Assembly: GCF_900112895.1 (NCBI RefSeq)
Contig: NZ_FONL01000001.1
Span: forward strand, 345,234-409,233
DNA: 64,000 nt
Reading direction: 5' to 3'
Origin: Succiniclasticum ruminis DSM 9236
Lineage (GTDB): Bacteria > Bacillota > Negativicutes > Acidaminococcales > Acidaminococcaceae
Position 1 is the stretch's first letter, and the number at the start of each line of letters is the position of its first letter. The translations under genes were made by a program, and so were the position numbers. This document shows positions 17,059-25,223 of the stretch, piece by piece. Below the pieces are notes generated by a model. The model was not told where the DNA came from, made no database searches, and was given only the letters and a program-made list of their open reading frames with translations.

Positions 17059-17577
17059 TTATTTTGCTTTTTTGGCTACGGAAGGGTTTGGCATCTCTTT
17101 GATCCAGCGTTTCAGATCTTCCGGCGCGATACCAAGATTTTCCTGTGCCCAGACGGCCCATTTGACAGAACGTTTTCTTTTCTCCAGAATCTCCTCCACC
17201 GTCATGGAAGAATGCTGTGAAATAATATAAGCCATACGGATATAGTGGATAGGATAGCCTTCCATAAACTTACGGTACACCAGGTCCGCTTTGATGCCCC
17301 ACCATTTTTCCGCGCATTCAGCCTTACGCAGCAGATCCCTGTCATGGAGCAGTTGCGGCGTAATGTTTAACAATAATTCAACCTTCATCCAGGGATTCTC
17401 CCGGCGCAGTTCCAACACTTCCTCCAGCGGTTTTTGCGCTACATAGGCATACATGGAGCCTTTATCCAGATCGTAATAGGAAAAACCTTTTCCTTTTAAT
17501 GCCCTGGCTTTTTCTTCCGATAATCCGTACTTCTCCCACAGCAAACGGTACTGCTCTTCTTCCGGTAAACCTAACAT
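17059..17577 (-). CDS. hypothetical protein next to cobN-like gene
   Basis: A 172-residue soluble, charged, helix-rich protein with no signal peptide or membrane helix. It has several Trp residues (ECAEKWWGIKADLVY, KWAVWAQENLG). GGAGG stands before the ATG at 17577, and the gene lies 13 bases after the CobN-like gene, so they are surely co-transcribed. I do not recognise a family. A role in assisting the chelatase or recognising its product is possible from position only. Confidence 0.7.
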   Translation of the reverse strand: MLGLPEEEQYRLLWEKYGLSEEKARALKGKGFSYYDLDKGSMYAYVAQKPLEEVLELRRENPWMKVELLLNITPQLLHDRDLLRKAECAEKWWGIKADLVYRKFMEGYPIHYIRMAYIISQHSSMTVEEILEKRKRSVKWAVWAQENLGIAPEDLKRWIKEMPNPSVAKKAK

Positions 17578-17590
17578 CTTATCGTCCTCC

Positions 17591-20500
17591 TTATTCCGCC
17601 CGTTCTTCCAGTTCTCCTTCCAGTTCCATATACAGTTTGCGCAACGCGTCCTTTGTTTCCGGTAATGCGTTCCACATGCCCCGCTGTTCCGCTTCCAGCA
17701 GTTTTTCCGCCATCCTGTGCAGCGCCCAGGGGTTCACTTCGTTCATCCATTGCCGTATTTCCGGATCCAAAGCAAGTTTTTTGGCAAACCCTTCATACAT
17801 CCAGTCTTCCAATACCCCGCTGGTGCAGTCCCAGCCATAGGCATGGGCCACCAGGTTAGCCAGATCAGACGCGCCCTTATATCCATGCTTCTTCATGCCC
17901 TGGATATATTTGGGATTCATGCTCTCACCCCGGAACACACGGCGGATTTCCTCGCCCAGACTGCGGGTCTCCGCTTTGGCCCGGTCCGCGCTGTCGCCGA
18001 TGTAACATTTTGGCATCTTTCCCCGGATGCTGTGCACCGCAGCATTCATACCGCCGCAATAGGCATTAAAGTCATCCGAGTTCAGCAGATGTACCTCGTG
18101 ATTGTCTGTGTTCTTAATGGTAATATCAATTGTGGCAAGACGCTTCCGGAACAGTTGGAGCGAAAAACTGCCCTGCATGTTTTTTCCGTACACATGGGCG
18201 CCCCAGCGGACATATACGTCTGCCAGGTCATGGACCGTCTCCCAGTTTTTTCCTTCAATCATATGAGCAACACCTGCCCCATAACTCCCCGGCGGGCAGC
18301 CGAAAATACGCCAGGACGCCTGTTCGTAAGCAGTTTCTTTATCCGTGCCTTCCTTTTCCAGATCCGCCGCGTCCTGCTCCACATGCTTTTTAATGAAATT
18401 CTCTTCGTATGATTCATCCAGCCCTTTTACCAGGTTCACCGCTTCTTCCATCATTTCTACCACGGAAGGCATGGTATCCCTGAACAGGCCGCTGATCCGC
18501 GCCGTCACATCAATGCGGGGACGTTTCAACTCCTTTAACGGAATGACTTCTAAATCTTTGACACGCAGGCTCCCCCGCTGCCACACGGGCCGCACCCCCA
18601 TCAGGTAAAAGAACTCCGCAATATCCTGCCCGTTGCTGCGCATATTGGAATCCGACCAGATGACCATCCCGATGCTTTCCGGATAATGGCCTTCCTCTTT
18701 GATAAAACGGTTCACCGCCTGATCGGCCAGCAGTTTTCCGATCTCCCAGGCTACCGGCGTTGGAATGTTATAAGGATCGACGCCGTAAAAATTACGCCCG
18801 GTGGGCAGGATGTCTGCCCGGCCGGAAGTAGGCGCGCCTCCCGGTCCCGGTTCAATGAACTCTCCGTCCAGCGCCCGCAGCGTATTCGTGATCTCCTGTT
18901 TCGTCTTTGCCAGATTGGGCGCCAGTTCCTCCGTGATAAACGTAACAACCGTTTTCAGCTTTTCAGTATTCTCTGCATCTAAATGCAAATTTTGAACCAG
19001 TTCTGAAACCAGCAGGGAATTCCCCGCTTCTGCAGTCAGTCCCTGCTCCGTCAGGTATGTAACGATTTCCGTACAGATTTCCCACACCCGGTCAAGCAGC
19101 CGGGCACAGGTCTGACCGTCCGCCAGTATTTCGCCGCTTTTTTCTTCCAATTTATAATAATCCTGTCCAAAAGCTGAACAGATTATTTTTGGCAGTGAAG
19201 GAATCTCTCCGTTTTCCACGCGGGTCAGCACCAGCAGGAACTCTTTCAGATCATCACCCGCCGGTGGGCAGCCCAAAACATGAAGCCCTGTCCGGATCTG
19301 CATATGCTTTAGTTTTTCCACGTAGGTGTGCACTTTCAATATGTAATCATCTGCAGGCAAATCTTCCCGGGGAAGTTCTTCTTCCAGATGCATGACCGCA
19401 ATCTTTTCCAGCACTTTTTCCTGCACAACCGTTTCACTGCCGGGCTGCTGTACTTTTAACTGGGCATATTCGTCCAGCAGTTTTTCCAGTTCTGCCAGGT
19501 CTTCGTAAACTTCCGCCTGTCCCGTGGGCGGGTTCAGGTGACCGATAAGGCAGGCGGAGCCCCGCCGTTTTGCCTGGATCCCTTCCCCGACGATCGTAAC
19601 GTAATATGGATAAATGTCGGGCAGGTCCCCTAACGCCACATCCGGATAGCACTTGCCGGAAAGTCCCGCGTTTTTACCCGGCAGCCATTCCAAAGAGCCG
19701 TGGGTCCCCACATGGATGACCGCATCCGCTTTCCAGGTATCCCGCAGCCATTTGTAATACGCCAGATAATGGTGCGGCGGCGGGCAGGCAGGGTCATGGA
19801 TAATCTTCCCCGGGTCTTCGCCAAACCCTCTGGGCGGCTGCATACCGATATAAATATTGCCGTTGGAAATGCCGGGAATCAACAGGGTCTCGTTATAATA
19901 AAACACCGTGCCCGGGGCTTCACCCCAGGAAACCGTCATCTCTTTTTGTACAACGGGATCCTGTTTGATAAACCACTTCTTATACTCTTCATCAGAGACA
20001 CTTCCCGCTGCTTTTTCTATCTGGTTTTCCGTCAGGAAACACCTGTCATTGGTAAAACCAGCCGTAATTCTTTCCATCAGCTCTTTGCCGTTTTCCGGCA
20101 AAGAATCCATCTTGTATCCCGCTTCCTGCATGGCACGCAACAGCAACACAACGCTGGCGGGGGAATCCAGTCCCTGGGCGCTGCCAATGCTGTCGTTAGT
20201 GGGAGGATAATTATGGAAGATGACAGCGACCCGCTTATCCTCATTATTTAAATAAGAAAGAACCGCCCATTTTTTCACCTTGCGGGCAAAGGCTTCGATG
20301 CGTTCCCGCAACGGCGCGTACCAGGCAATACCGTCCCTGTCATAATCTTTATACGAAACAGTACCTCCATGGATGACGCCGTCAACCTCCGGTTGGATCA
20401 CATTGCAGGACAGTTCCACCGGGATCATGCCCGTATAGGATTCCCACCATGATTCGTAATCCCGCAGCAGGTTGTAAGCCTGCAGTACCGGAACATTTAA

Positions 20501-21382
20501 ATCTTTCAAAAAGTTTTTATCATTCTGGCTGCTAAGGGTCAGGCTGATCTTAAAGGTGTTGACGACTGCGGAGACAATACATTTCCCGTCTTTATAAAAG
20601 TACTTTTTAACAGCGCGTGAAAGCCCCGGCGCATTTTCCGCTATGTTGTCGCACCACAGACAATAGACCGGAAGTGTACGGAGTCCCTGTGCTTCCAGCG
20701 CCCTTATCAGTTCCTTTAAATAGGCAACCTCCTGCCAGATCCAGTTCTCCCTGGCAAACAAGATGCCCACGAGGGGACGGAAATCCAAACTTGCGGGCTC
20801 TTCCCTGACACTTGTAATTAAATCATGGACGGCAGAAGTTCTTTTCGCAGTTTTGTCCTCTGAAGATGCCCGTTTATCAATTTCATTTTGGAAACTTTTA
20901 CCTGCTGCCGAAGAAAAATCCGCTGTTCCCATCCAGGGGAATGCAGCGGGCGGCAGATAGGAAACCTTCTCACCGGCATACTCCGTGCACAGATACAGCC
21001 AAAGGTTCCGATAATTATCCGTCCCGCTATTGAAAATGTACTGGCTGACCTGGATCAGCGCCGCAGCATCCACTTCGTGCGCAGCTTCTACCTCCGGCTG
21101 GGTGGAAGAACCCATGATAAACCGTTTTTGTTTTTCTTGCAAAAAATGTTTACACGCATTACTGAATTCTGTAGGATACACCGCACCCTGCCAGAGGAAA
21201 AAGACAATGGAAGAACGCAACAGCGTCTTCTCTGTTAATTCCGTGTAACCGGTTTCGCTGTTAAAAAACAAACTCACACACTCAGAACAAATCTTTTTTT
21301 CTTCATTTAAATAGTGCGCCGCCTGGTTCAAGCGCTGGCACTGGCGTTCTACATTGGTAAAAATAACTATGGTCTTTTTCAT
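17591..21382 (-). CDS. CobN/BchH-family chelatase large subunit (possible heme dechelatase)
   Basis: A 1263-residue protein with the family landmarks GTHGSLEWLPGK (about residues 558-569) and PTGRNFYGVDPYNIPTP (about 855-871), followed by WRIFGCPPGSYGAG. CobN and BchH insert Co or Mg into tetrapyrroles using an ATPase partner; the related HmuS of Bacteroidetes removes iron from heme. No corrin biosynthesis genes are present here, whereas TonB receptors and heme-type import parts are, so metal removal or insertion during uptake is more likely than cobalamin synthesis (inference). BchI/BchD-like motor genes at 60.5-63.5 kb are candidate partners. It heads the minus-strand run down to 8.8 kb and has its own promoter. 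Confidence 0.9.
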   Translation of the reverse strand: MKKTIVIFTNVERQCQRLNQAAHYLNEEKKICSECVSLFFNSETGYTELTEKTLLRSSIVFFLWQGAVYPTEFSNACKHFLQEKQKRFIMGSSTQPEVEAAHEVDAAALIQVSQYIFNSGTDNYRNLWLYLCTEYAGEKVSYLPPAAFPWMGTADFSSAAGKSFQNEIDKRASSEDKTAKRTSAVHDLITSVREEPASLDFRPLVGILFARENWIWQEVAYLKELIRALEAQGLRTLPVYCLWCDNIAENAPGLSRAVKKYFYKDGKCIVSAVVNTFKISLTLSSQNDKNFLKDLNVPVLQAYNLLRDYESWWESYTGMIPVELSCNVIQPEVDGVIHGGTVSYKDYDRDGIAWYAPLRERIEAFARKVKKWAVLSYLNNEDKRVAVIFHNYPPTNDSIGSAQGLDSPASVVLLLRAMQEAGYKMDSLPENGKELMERITAGFTNDRCFLTENQIEKAAGSVSDEEYKKWFIKQDPVVQKEMTVSWGEAPGTVFYYNETLLIPGISNGNIYIGMQPPRGFGEDPGKIIHDPACPPPHHYLAYYKWLRDTWKADAVIHVGTHGSLEWLPGKNAGLSGKCYPDVALGDLPDIYPYYVTIVGEGIQAKRRGSACLIGHLNPPTGQAEVYEDLAELEKLLDEYAQLKVQQPGSETVVQEKVLEKIAVMHLEEELPREDLPADDYILKVHTYVEKLKHMQIRTGLHVLGCPPAGDDLKEFLLVLTRVENGEIPSLPKIICSAFGQDYYKLEEKSGEILADGQTCARLLDRVWEICTEIVTYLTEQGLTAEAGNSLLVSELVQNLHLDAENTEKLKTVVTFITEELAPNLAKTKQEITNTLRALDGEFIEPGPGGAPTSGRADILPTGRNFYGVDPYNIPTPVAWEIGKLLADQAVNRFIKEEGHYPESIGMVIWSDSNMRSNGQDIAEFFYLMGVRPVWQRGSLRVKDLEVIPLKELKRPRIDVTARISGLFRDTMPSVVEMMEEAVNLVKGLDESYEENFIKKHVEQDAADLEKEGTDKETAYEQASWRIFGCPPGSYGAGVAHMIEGKNWETVHDLADVYVRWGAHVYGKNMQGSFSLQLFRKRLATIDITIKNTDNHEVHLLNSDDFNAYCGGMNAAVHSIRGKMPKCYIGDSADRAKAETRSLGEEIRRVFRGESMNPKYIQGMKKHGYKGASDLANLVAHAYGWDCTSGVLEDWMYEGFAKKLALDPEIRQWMNEVNPWALHRMAEKLLEAEQRGMWNALPETKDALRKLYMELEGELEERAE

Positions 21383-21448
21383 ACAGCAGCCTCATACAAA
21401 AAAGCAGTTACGGTTTTAATATAATCGTTCTTACAAATGTTGTATTGA

Positions 21449-21479
21449 ATTATAAGATATATACCTGTTGTATGGTCAA
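21449..21479 (-). promoter_or_regulatory. probable promoter of the cobN-like operon
   Basis: TTGACC (21479-21474) and TATAAT (21454-21449) on the minus strand with a 19-base spacer, slightly long; it follows the terminator of the upstream receptor in transcription order. Confidence 0.45.
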
Positions 21480-21488
21480 ACGGAAACA

Positions 21489-21517
21489 GAAAAAAGCGGC
21501 GTTAGTGTACGCCGCTT
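21489..21517 (-). terminator. rho-independent terminator of receptor A
   Basis: A 9-bp GC-rich stem (21494-21502 with 21509-21517) followed on the minus strand by a T-run. Its stem (AAGCGGCG) is nearly the same as that of the terminator behind receptor B at 26670-26693. Confidence 0.8.
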
Positions 21518-21602
21518 AAAAAACATTCAAAGAACTACAAAATACTAAAACTGTGCACATAAAGAATAGTGGTGACAAAATCAAGAACGCTATTGGAAAT
21601 TA

Positions 21603-23633
21603 TCAGAATTTATAAGTATAACTCAGTAGGAAGTTGGTCCCCGTTGTGAAGTATGCACCATTACTGCTCATTGTATTAGAAATATTATCCCGTCTGTCAA
21701 GCACGTTGTCAATAATCAGATTAATCTCATGATTCTTGGTCGGCGCATAACCAGCTGTTAGTGAAGTCAGGAAATAAGGTTTTGTTCTGTAGGAATCACT
21801 TGTAGATGGGCTCATCCAACGTCCTCCTACATAACTTCCGGTGAATGAAGTTCTGAATTTGCCAATATGGTAATGGATTCCACCCGTAATCTGATATCTG
21901 CCAAACTTTTTCTGCCAGCCGATTTTTTTGTTATCAGGAGATTCTTTTTTATATTGGGGATTATGAATCGTAAAAGCTAAATTCCAATCCAAATGCTTCG
22001 ACGCTTTTGCTTCAACACCCATTTCAAAGCCGGTATTTTTAAAATCTTCATTTGTATATTTATAATCAATTACGGTACCATCAACACCTTTTACGGTATC
22101 AGCACTAATATTATCTTTTACTTTCATATGAAATAAAGTAGCTTTCCATGTATATTTACCATTTACTGCCTTATATCCTAATTCATAATGCGTTCCTTTT
22201 GCTGGTTTTAAATCAGGGTTTGGAGACCCCCCTAAAAGGCCTACCGGATACATTTCACCAAAACTTGGCATAATAAAAGATTGCGCTGCTTTGGCAAATA
22301 AGCTTTTGTTTTCATCGAACTTATGCAAATATTGGAAAGAACCACTGAAATTATGATAATTCTGACCATTGAACGCACCGCCAGTCCAAGTTCCGCGACC
22401 GCCTAAAATAATACTGTCTTTCTTGCTAAATTTTTGATCCAATTGTACAAAAGCTGAATATATGTTACGGCTTTTTTCGCCTTCTCCTGCTTCACCCTTG
22501 GCCAATACATCATCATATTTTTGATGTCTATAGTCTGTACCTACCGTTAATAGGGATTTCTCACCAAATTTAAAGTCTTTTTGCAGATCAATTCCAAATT
22601 CTTTAGCTTTCTTTTGTGTTCTTCCTACAGGGCCTAAAACAACAGACGATGTCTTATAATTATCATATCCCCCATAACTGATATTATTTTGATTATACCA
22701 AATGTGACCTTTAAAATAATCGTCAGTATAATTCAATTGAATCAAATCTTCTTTAGTGTAGGTATTTCTCAAATTACGCATATCCTGTTTGTCTGCCCAG
22801 TCGCTTCGATAATCAACATAGCTTTCAAAATGGTTATAACCTATAGTTAGTTTATCTGTAATATTGTAGCCAACGTCTAAACTCCTTTTATCATTTTTTA
22901 TGAGGTTATAATCATAGGTTCCTGAATGATTGCCTGATTTTTTGTTTACTTTGTGTTCTACAACCGGTCTCGCCGAAATGCTCAGATCTTCAATCCGTCC
23001 CCAACGTTTAAAATCATAATTTACATGAAACTTATCATTTCCTACACCGACAGAAGCCTTACGCTGACCATAATTACCGGCGCCAACCGTCACATAATTA
23101 CTCCCTTTTTTCTTGGTTATAATATTGACTACCCCGCCCATGGCTTCGGAACCATACTGAATAGACCCGCCGCCTTTGATGATTTCAATTCGTTCAATAG
23201 ACTCTGTAGGAATAGCATCAAAAACAAATTTGTTGTTTAAGTTAATCGGATTACCATTAACCATAATCAAGGTTCCCTTACCAAAACCGCGGATATTAAT
23301 ATCCGATGTCATGGTGGTCATGGGAGCGCCTCCGGGGAAATAGTTGTTGACATCAATTCCATTTACAGCCCGTAAAGCATCAAAGGCATTAGTAGCACCA
23401 GAGTTGACAATTTGTTGGTGAGTTAAAACTTCAGTACTTGCAGGAACATCTACATCTCTTTTTTCCGTACGGGTTGCGGTAATTACCATGGGGTTCAATT
23501 CAAAAGAACTCAACGCTTCATCCACTTCATCTTTTTCCGCCGCATATGCGCTTGCCCCACCGAATAGCGCCGGAACAATCGTACCGCAAATCAGTGCGGT
23601 CATCAGCATGCCTTTAGACATTTTTGTTTTCAT
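21603..23633 (-). CDS. TonB-dependent outer-membrane receptor A
   Basis: A 676-residue receptor: signal peptide (KGMLMTALICGTIVP, cleaved after AYAAE region), plug domain with NPMVITATRTEKRDV, IRGFGKGTLIMVNG and GSEAMGGVVNIITKK, then a long beta-barrel ending in an aromatic residue (LSYTYKF). Such proteins import iron complexes, heme, cobalamin or metallophores using TonB energy. Start at ATG 23633 with AAAGGAG seven bases upstream. It lies between the DUF4198-like gene and the cobN-like operon, and its leader carries the conserved micro-ORF. Substrate cannot be told from sequence. Confidence 0.93.
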   Translation of the reverse strand: MKTKMSKGMLMTALICGTIVPALFGGASAYAAEKDEVDEALSSFELNPMVITATRTEKRDVDVPASTEVLTHQQIVNSGATNAFDALRAVNGIDVNNYFPGGAPMTTMTSDINIRGFGKGTLIMVNGNPINLNNKFVFDAIPTESIERIEIIKGGGSIQYGSEAMGGVVNIITKKKGSNYVTVGAGNYGQRKASVGVGNDKFHVNYDFKRWGRIEDLSISARPVVEHKVNKKSGNHSGTYDYNLIKNDKRSLDVGYNITDKLTIGYNHFESYVDYRSDWADKQDMRNLRNTYTKEDLIQLNYTDDYFKGHIWYNQNNISYGGYDNYKTSSVVLGPVGRTQKKAKEFGIDLQKDFKFGEKSLLTVGTDYRHQKYDDVLAKGEAGEGEKSRNIYSAFVQLDQKFSKKDSIILGGRGTWTGGAFNGQNYHNFSGSFQYLHKFDENKSLFAKAAQSFIMPSFGEMYPVGLLGGSPNPDLKPAKGTHYELGYKAVNGKYTWKATLFHMKVKDNISADTVKGVDGTVIDYKYTNEDFKNTGFEMGVEAKASKHLDWNLAFTIHNPQYKKESPDNKKIGWQKKFGRYQITGGIHYHIGKFRTSFTGSYVGGRWMSPSTSDSYRTKPYFLTSLTAGYAPTKNHEINLIIDNVLDRRDNISNTMSSNGAYFTTGTNFLLSYTYKF

Positions 23634-23704
23634 AAGAAAACTCCTTTCAAAAAAATAATAGAAATACAATTTATTGAAAGCGCTTCCCGCAGCCAGTCTT
23701 TCAT
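23630..23704 (-). CDS. leader micro-ORF of receptor A (24 residues)
   Basis: A short frame beginning MKDWLREALSIN, preceded by GGGA, whose TGA overlaps the receptor ATG (ATGA). The same peptide start is found before receptors B (MKDWLQETHTIN) and E (MKDWLQEIFSIN). Differences between copies include silent changes (GAC/GAT, CTG/CTA), which favours translation. The flanking sequence also forms a hairpin (CTGCGG..CTGCGG around ACCATGAAAGACTGG), so an RNA element is the alternative. Confidence 0.45.
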   Translation of the reverse strand: MKDWLREALSINCISIIFLKGVFL

Positions 23705-23829
23705 GGTCCCGCAGTACTGCACCTGCAACCAAAATATACGAATCGTGGGTGAAACCTTATAAAAGATACCCCGATAATTTACTGACAGATAAACCTCAGG
23801 AGCTAAATCAGTTTATCTGCTTTTGTTAA

Positions 23830-24645
23830 TCACGGAACGCTGAATGTGAGAGAGGCAAAGTAGTTTTCCTGATTCACTTTCTCTTTCATCGCATCAGAAG
23901 CAGGTAATTCCAGTTTGGTTTTCACTACCCACACTCCCCAGTGGTCGATACGCAGCTTTGCGATTCCCTTTTCGTCTGTCGATACCGTACAGGATGCCGC
24001 GTCGTCGTTTGAATAGCCTTCATACATGGCATATACTTTCTTATGCTGCACCGGTTTGCCGTTAAACAACACTTTAAGAAGCATTTCGCCGCCCCGGTTG
24101 TTGGTAATCGCATAAGGATTGGTAAGGGGGATAATCTCAAGTTTGTGGCCGAAGGCATGGGACAGGTTATCCGCGTTTCCGGTTCCGGATAAAACCAAAG
24201 ATTTGGCGAACTGCTGCGAATAAGTACTGCTCACAACATCCTTACGTCCTTCTTTAGTCCCTTTAACCAAAACCACCTTTCCGTTTTCTCTATAAGATGT
24301 GTTATACGCATCCCTCCGGGTAACAGCAATCACATACAGCCCTTCTTCTTTAAGGGAAAGTTGTTTAGCCGCAAAACCGGTTGTTTCCAAAGTAACATTT
24401 TCAGTTTTCGAGGAAGGCGACAATACAGTAATACTGGTGAAATCTTCCGCTTTCACAAAGCTGTCTACCGGGAAGTGATGCCCCCAGCCCATATAGATTT
24501 TTGTTTTTGCGCCGGAGTGAACAGAAAAATCCGGTGTGTAGTCTGTGCAATTGATCCACAGTGTATGTGCGCTTGCCGTTGCAGATAACGCTACACTAAA
24601 AAGCATAGACAACAGACAACTCTTTTGGGGAACAAAAAACTTCAT
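23830..24645 (-). CDS. periplasmic DUF4198 (NikK/NikM-like) protein
   Basis: A 271-residue exported protein with a signal peptide (LLSMLFSVALSATASA) directly followed by HTLWIN, the typical mature start of DUF4198 proteins found with metal-uptake systems. Later features include GWGHHFPVDSF (His pair) and a C-terminal Ig-like beta domain (GGEMLLKVLFNGKPV, WGVWVVKT). It likely binds or hands over a metal or metal complex in the periplasm. It is upstream of receptor A on the same strand and behind an excellent Fur-like palindrome. Confidence 0.75.
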   Translation of the reverse strand: MKFFVPQKSCLLSMLFSVALSATASAHTLWINCTDYTPDFSVHSGAKTKIYMGWGHHFPVDSFVKAEDFTSITVLSPSSKTENVTLETTGFAAKQLSLKEEGLYVIAVTRRDAYNTSYRENGKVVLVKGTKEGRKDVVSSTYSQQFAKSLVLSGTGNADNLSHAFGHKLEIIPLTNPYAITNNRGGEMLLKVLFNGKPVQHKKVYAMYEGYSNDDAASCTVSTDEKGIAKLRIDHWGVWVVKTKLELPASDAMKEKVNQENYFASLTFSVP

Positions 24646-24695
24646 TAAAATAACCTCACAATACGGTCAATAACGGAGATATCAAAAGAATTTTT

Positions 24696-24716
24696 TAATA
24701 ATAATTAGTATTATTA
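24696..24716. promoter_or_regulatory. Fur-box-like perfect palindrome (8-5-8)
   Basis: TAATAATA-ATTAG-TATTATTA, a perfect inverted repeat 51 bases upstream of the DUF4198-like start codon. Composition and spacing suit a Fur-family iron or metal repressor. Confidence 0.6.
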
Positions 24717-24938
24717 AAAATAATCTATTTCATAATAACATGTTTTTTCCATAATGTAAACCAAAAATTTACTATAAATATGAAATAGCTAAAAATGAAT
24801 ATCGTACCTTATAACAATATAGTCCTAAATAATTATATTGTCATAAATTTAGCAATTACGTTATTTCCTCTAATCCATTTACAAAGCACACTTCGATAAA
24901 TATCGTCTTTTCAACATACCGTTTCTCATTCCCTGTCC
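24717..24938. other. AT-rich non-coding stretch
   Basis: Very AT-rich, without a convincing open frame, lying upstream of the DUF4198-like gene. Apart from the probable promoter for that gene near the palindrome I see nothing in it. Confidence 0.5.
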
Positions 24939-24971
24939 AAAATCCGGGTGTAAAAACACCCGGATTTTTTT
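24939..24971. terminator. orphan rho-independent terminator
   Basis: A 13-base stem (24939-24951 with 24956-24968), AAAA loop and T-run on the plus strand, also T-rich on the minus strand. No gene ends next to it: it stands alone between divergent genes, so it may end a small untranslated RNA or be a relic. The stem sequence AATCCGGGT recurs at about 25111-25119. Confidence 0.75.
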
Positions 24972-25121
24972 CGCGAAGCCGCATGGTTACTGAAGTTATG
25001 CCCTACGTACTCATTAATATATAATAGACAGGCGGTTTGCATCAGTAAGCATAACCGCCAGACTGACAATTCAAACTGCCTGAGAGTGGGGTCATGGGGT
25101 TTTGCGTGAAAATCCGGGTCC

Positions 25122-25150
25122 TTGTTTTTGCCCCTTTTATGCTGTATAAT
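25122..25150 (+). promoter_or_regulatory. strong sigma70-type promoter of the helicase-like gene
   Basis: TTGTTT (25122-25127) and TATAAT (25145-25150) with a 17-base spacer. Transcription would begin near 25157, so the coding start must lie downstream of that. Confidence 0.65.
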
Positions 25151-25223
25151 ACGGTTCTGTCGGGAGAATACCTTTCTCACGTGGTTCTCCCGCTATTTCT
25201 GTGCAGGAAAAGAGGTTCTGACT

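Noticed and set aside
17591-21382. CobN as part of cobalamin biosynthesis
   Set aside because: No cbi/cob genes accompany it in 64 kb; import and chelatase-motor genes do.
23684-23717. Receptor leader element as a second cobalamin riboswitch
   Set aside because: It is about 30 bases long and lacks the CCCGC..CTGT core and closing helix; only the leader of receptor C has the riboswitch.
24926-25180. 84-residue minus-strand open frame
   Set aside because: It runs through the orphan terminator and the helicase-gene promoter, has no good ribosome site and its composition is not protein-like.
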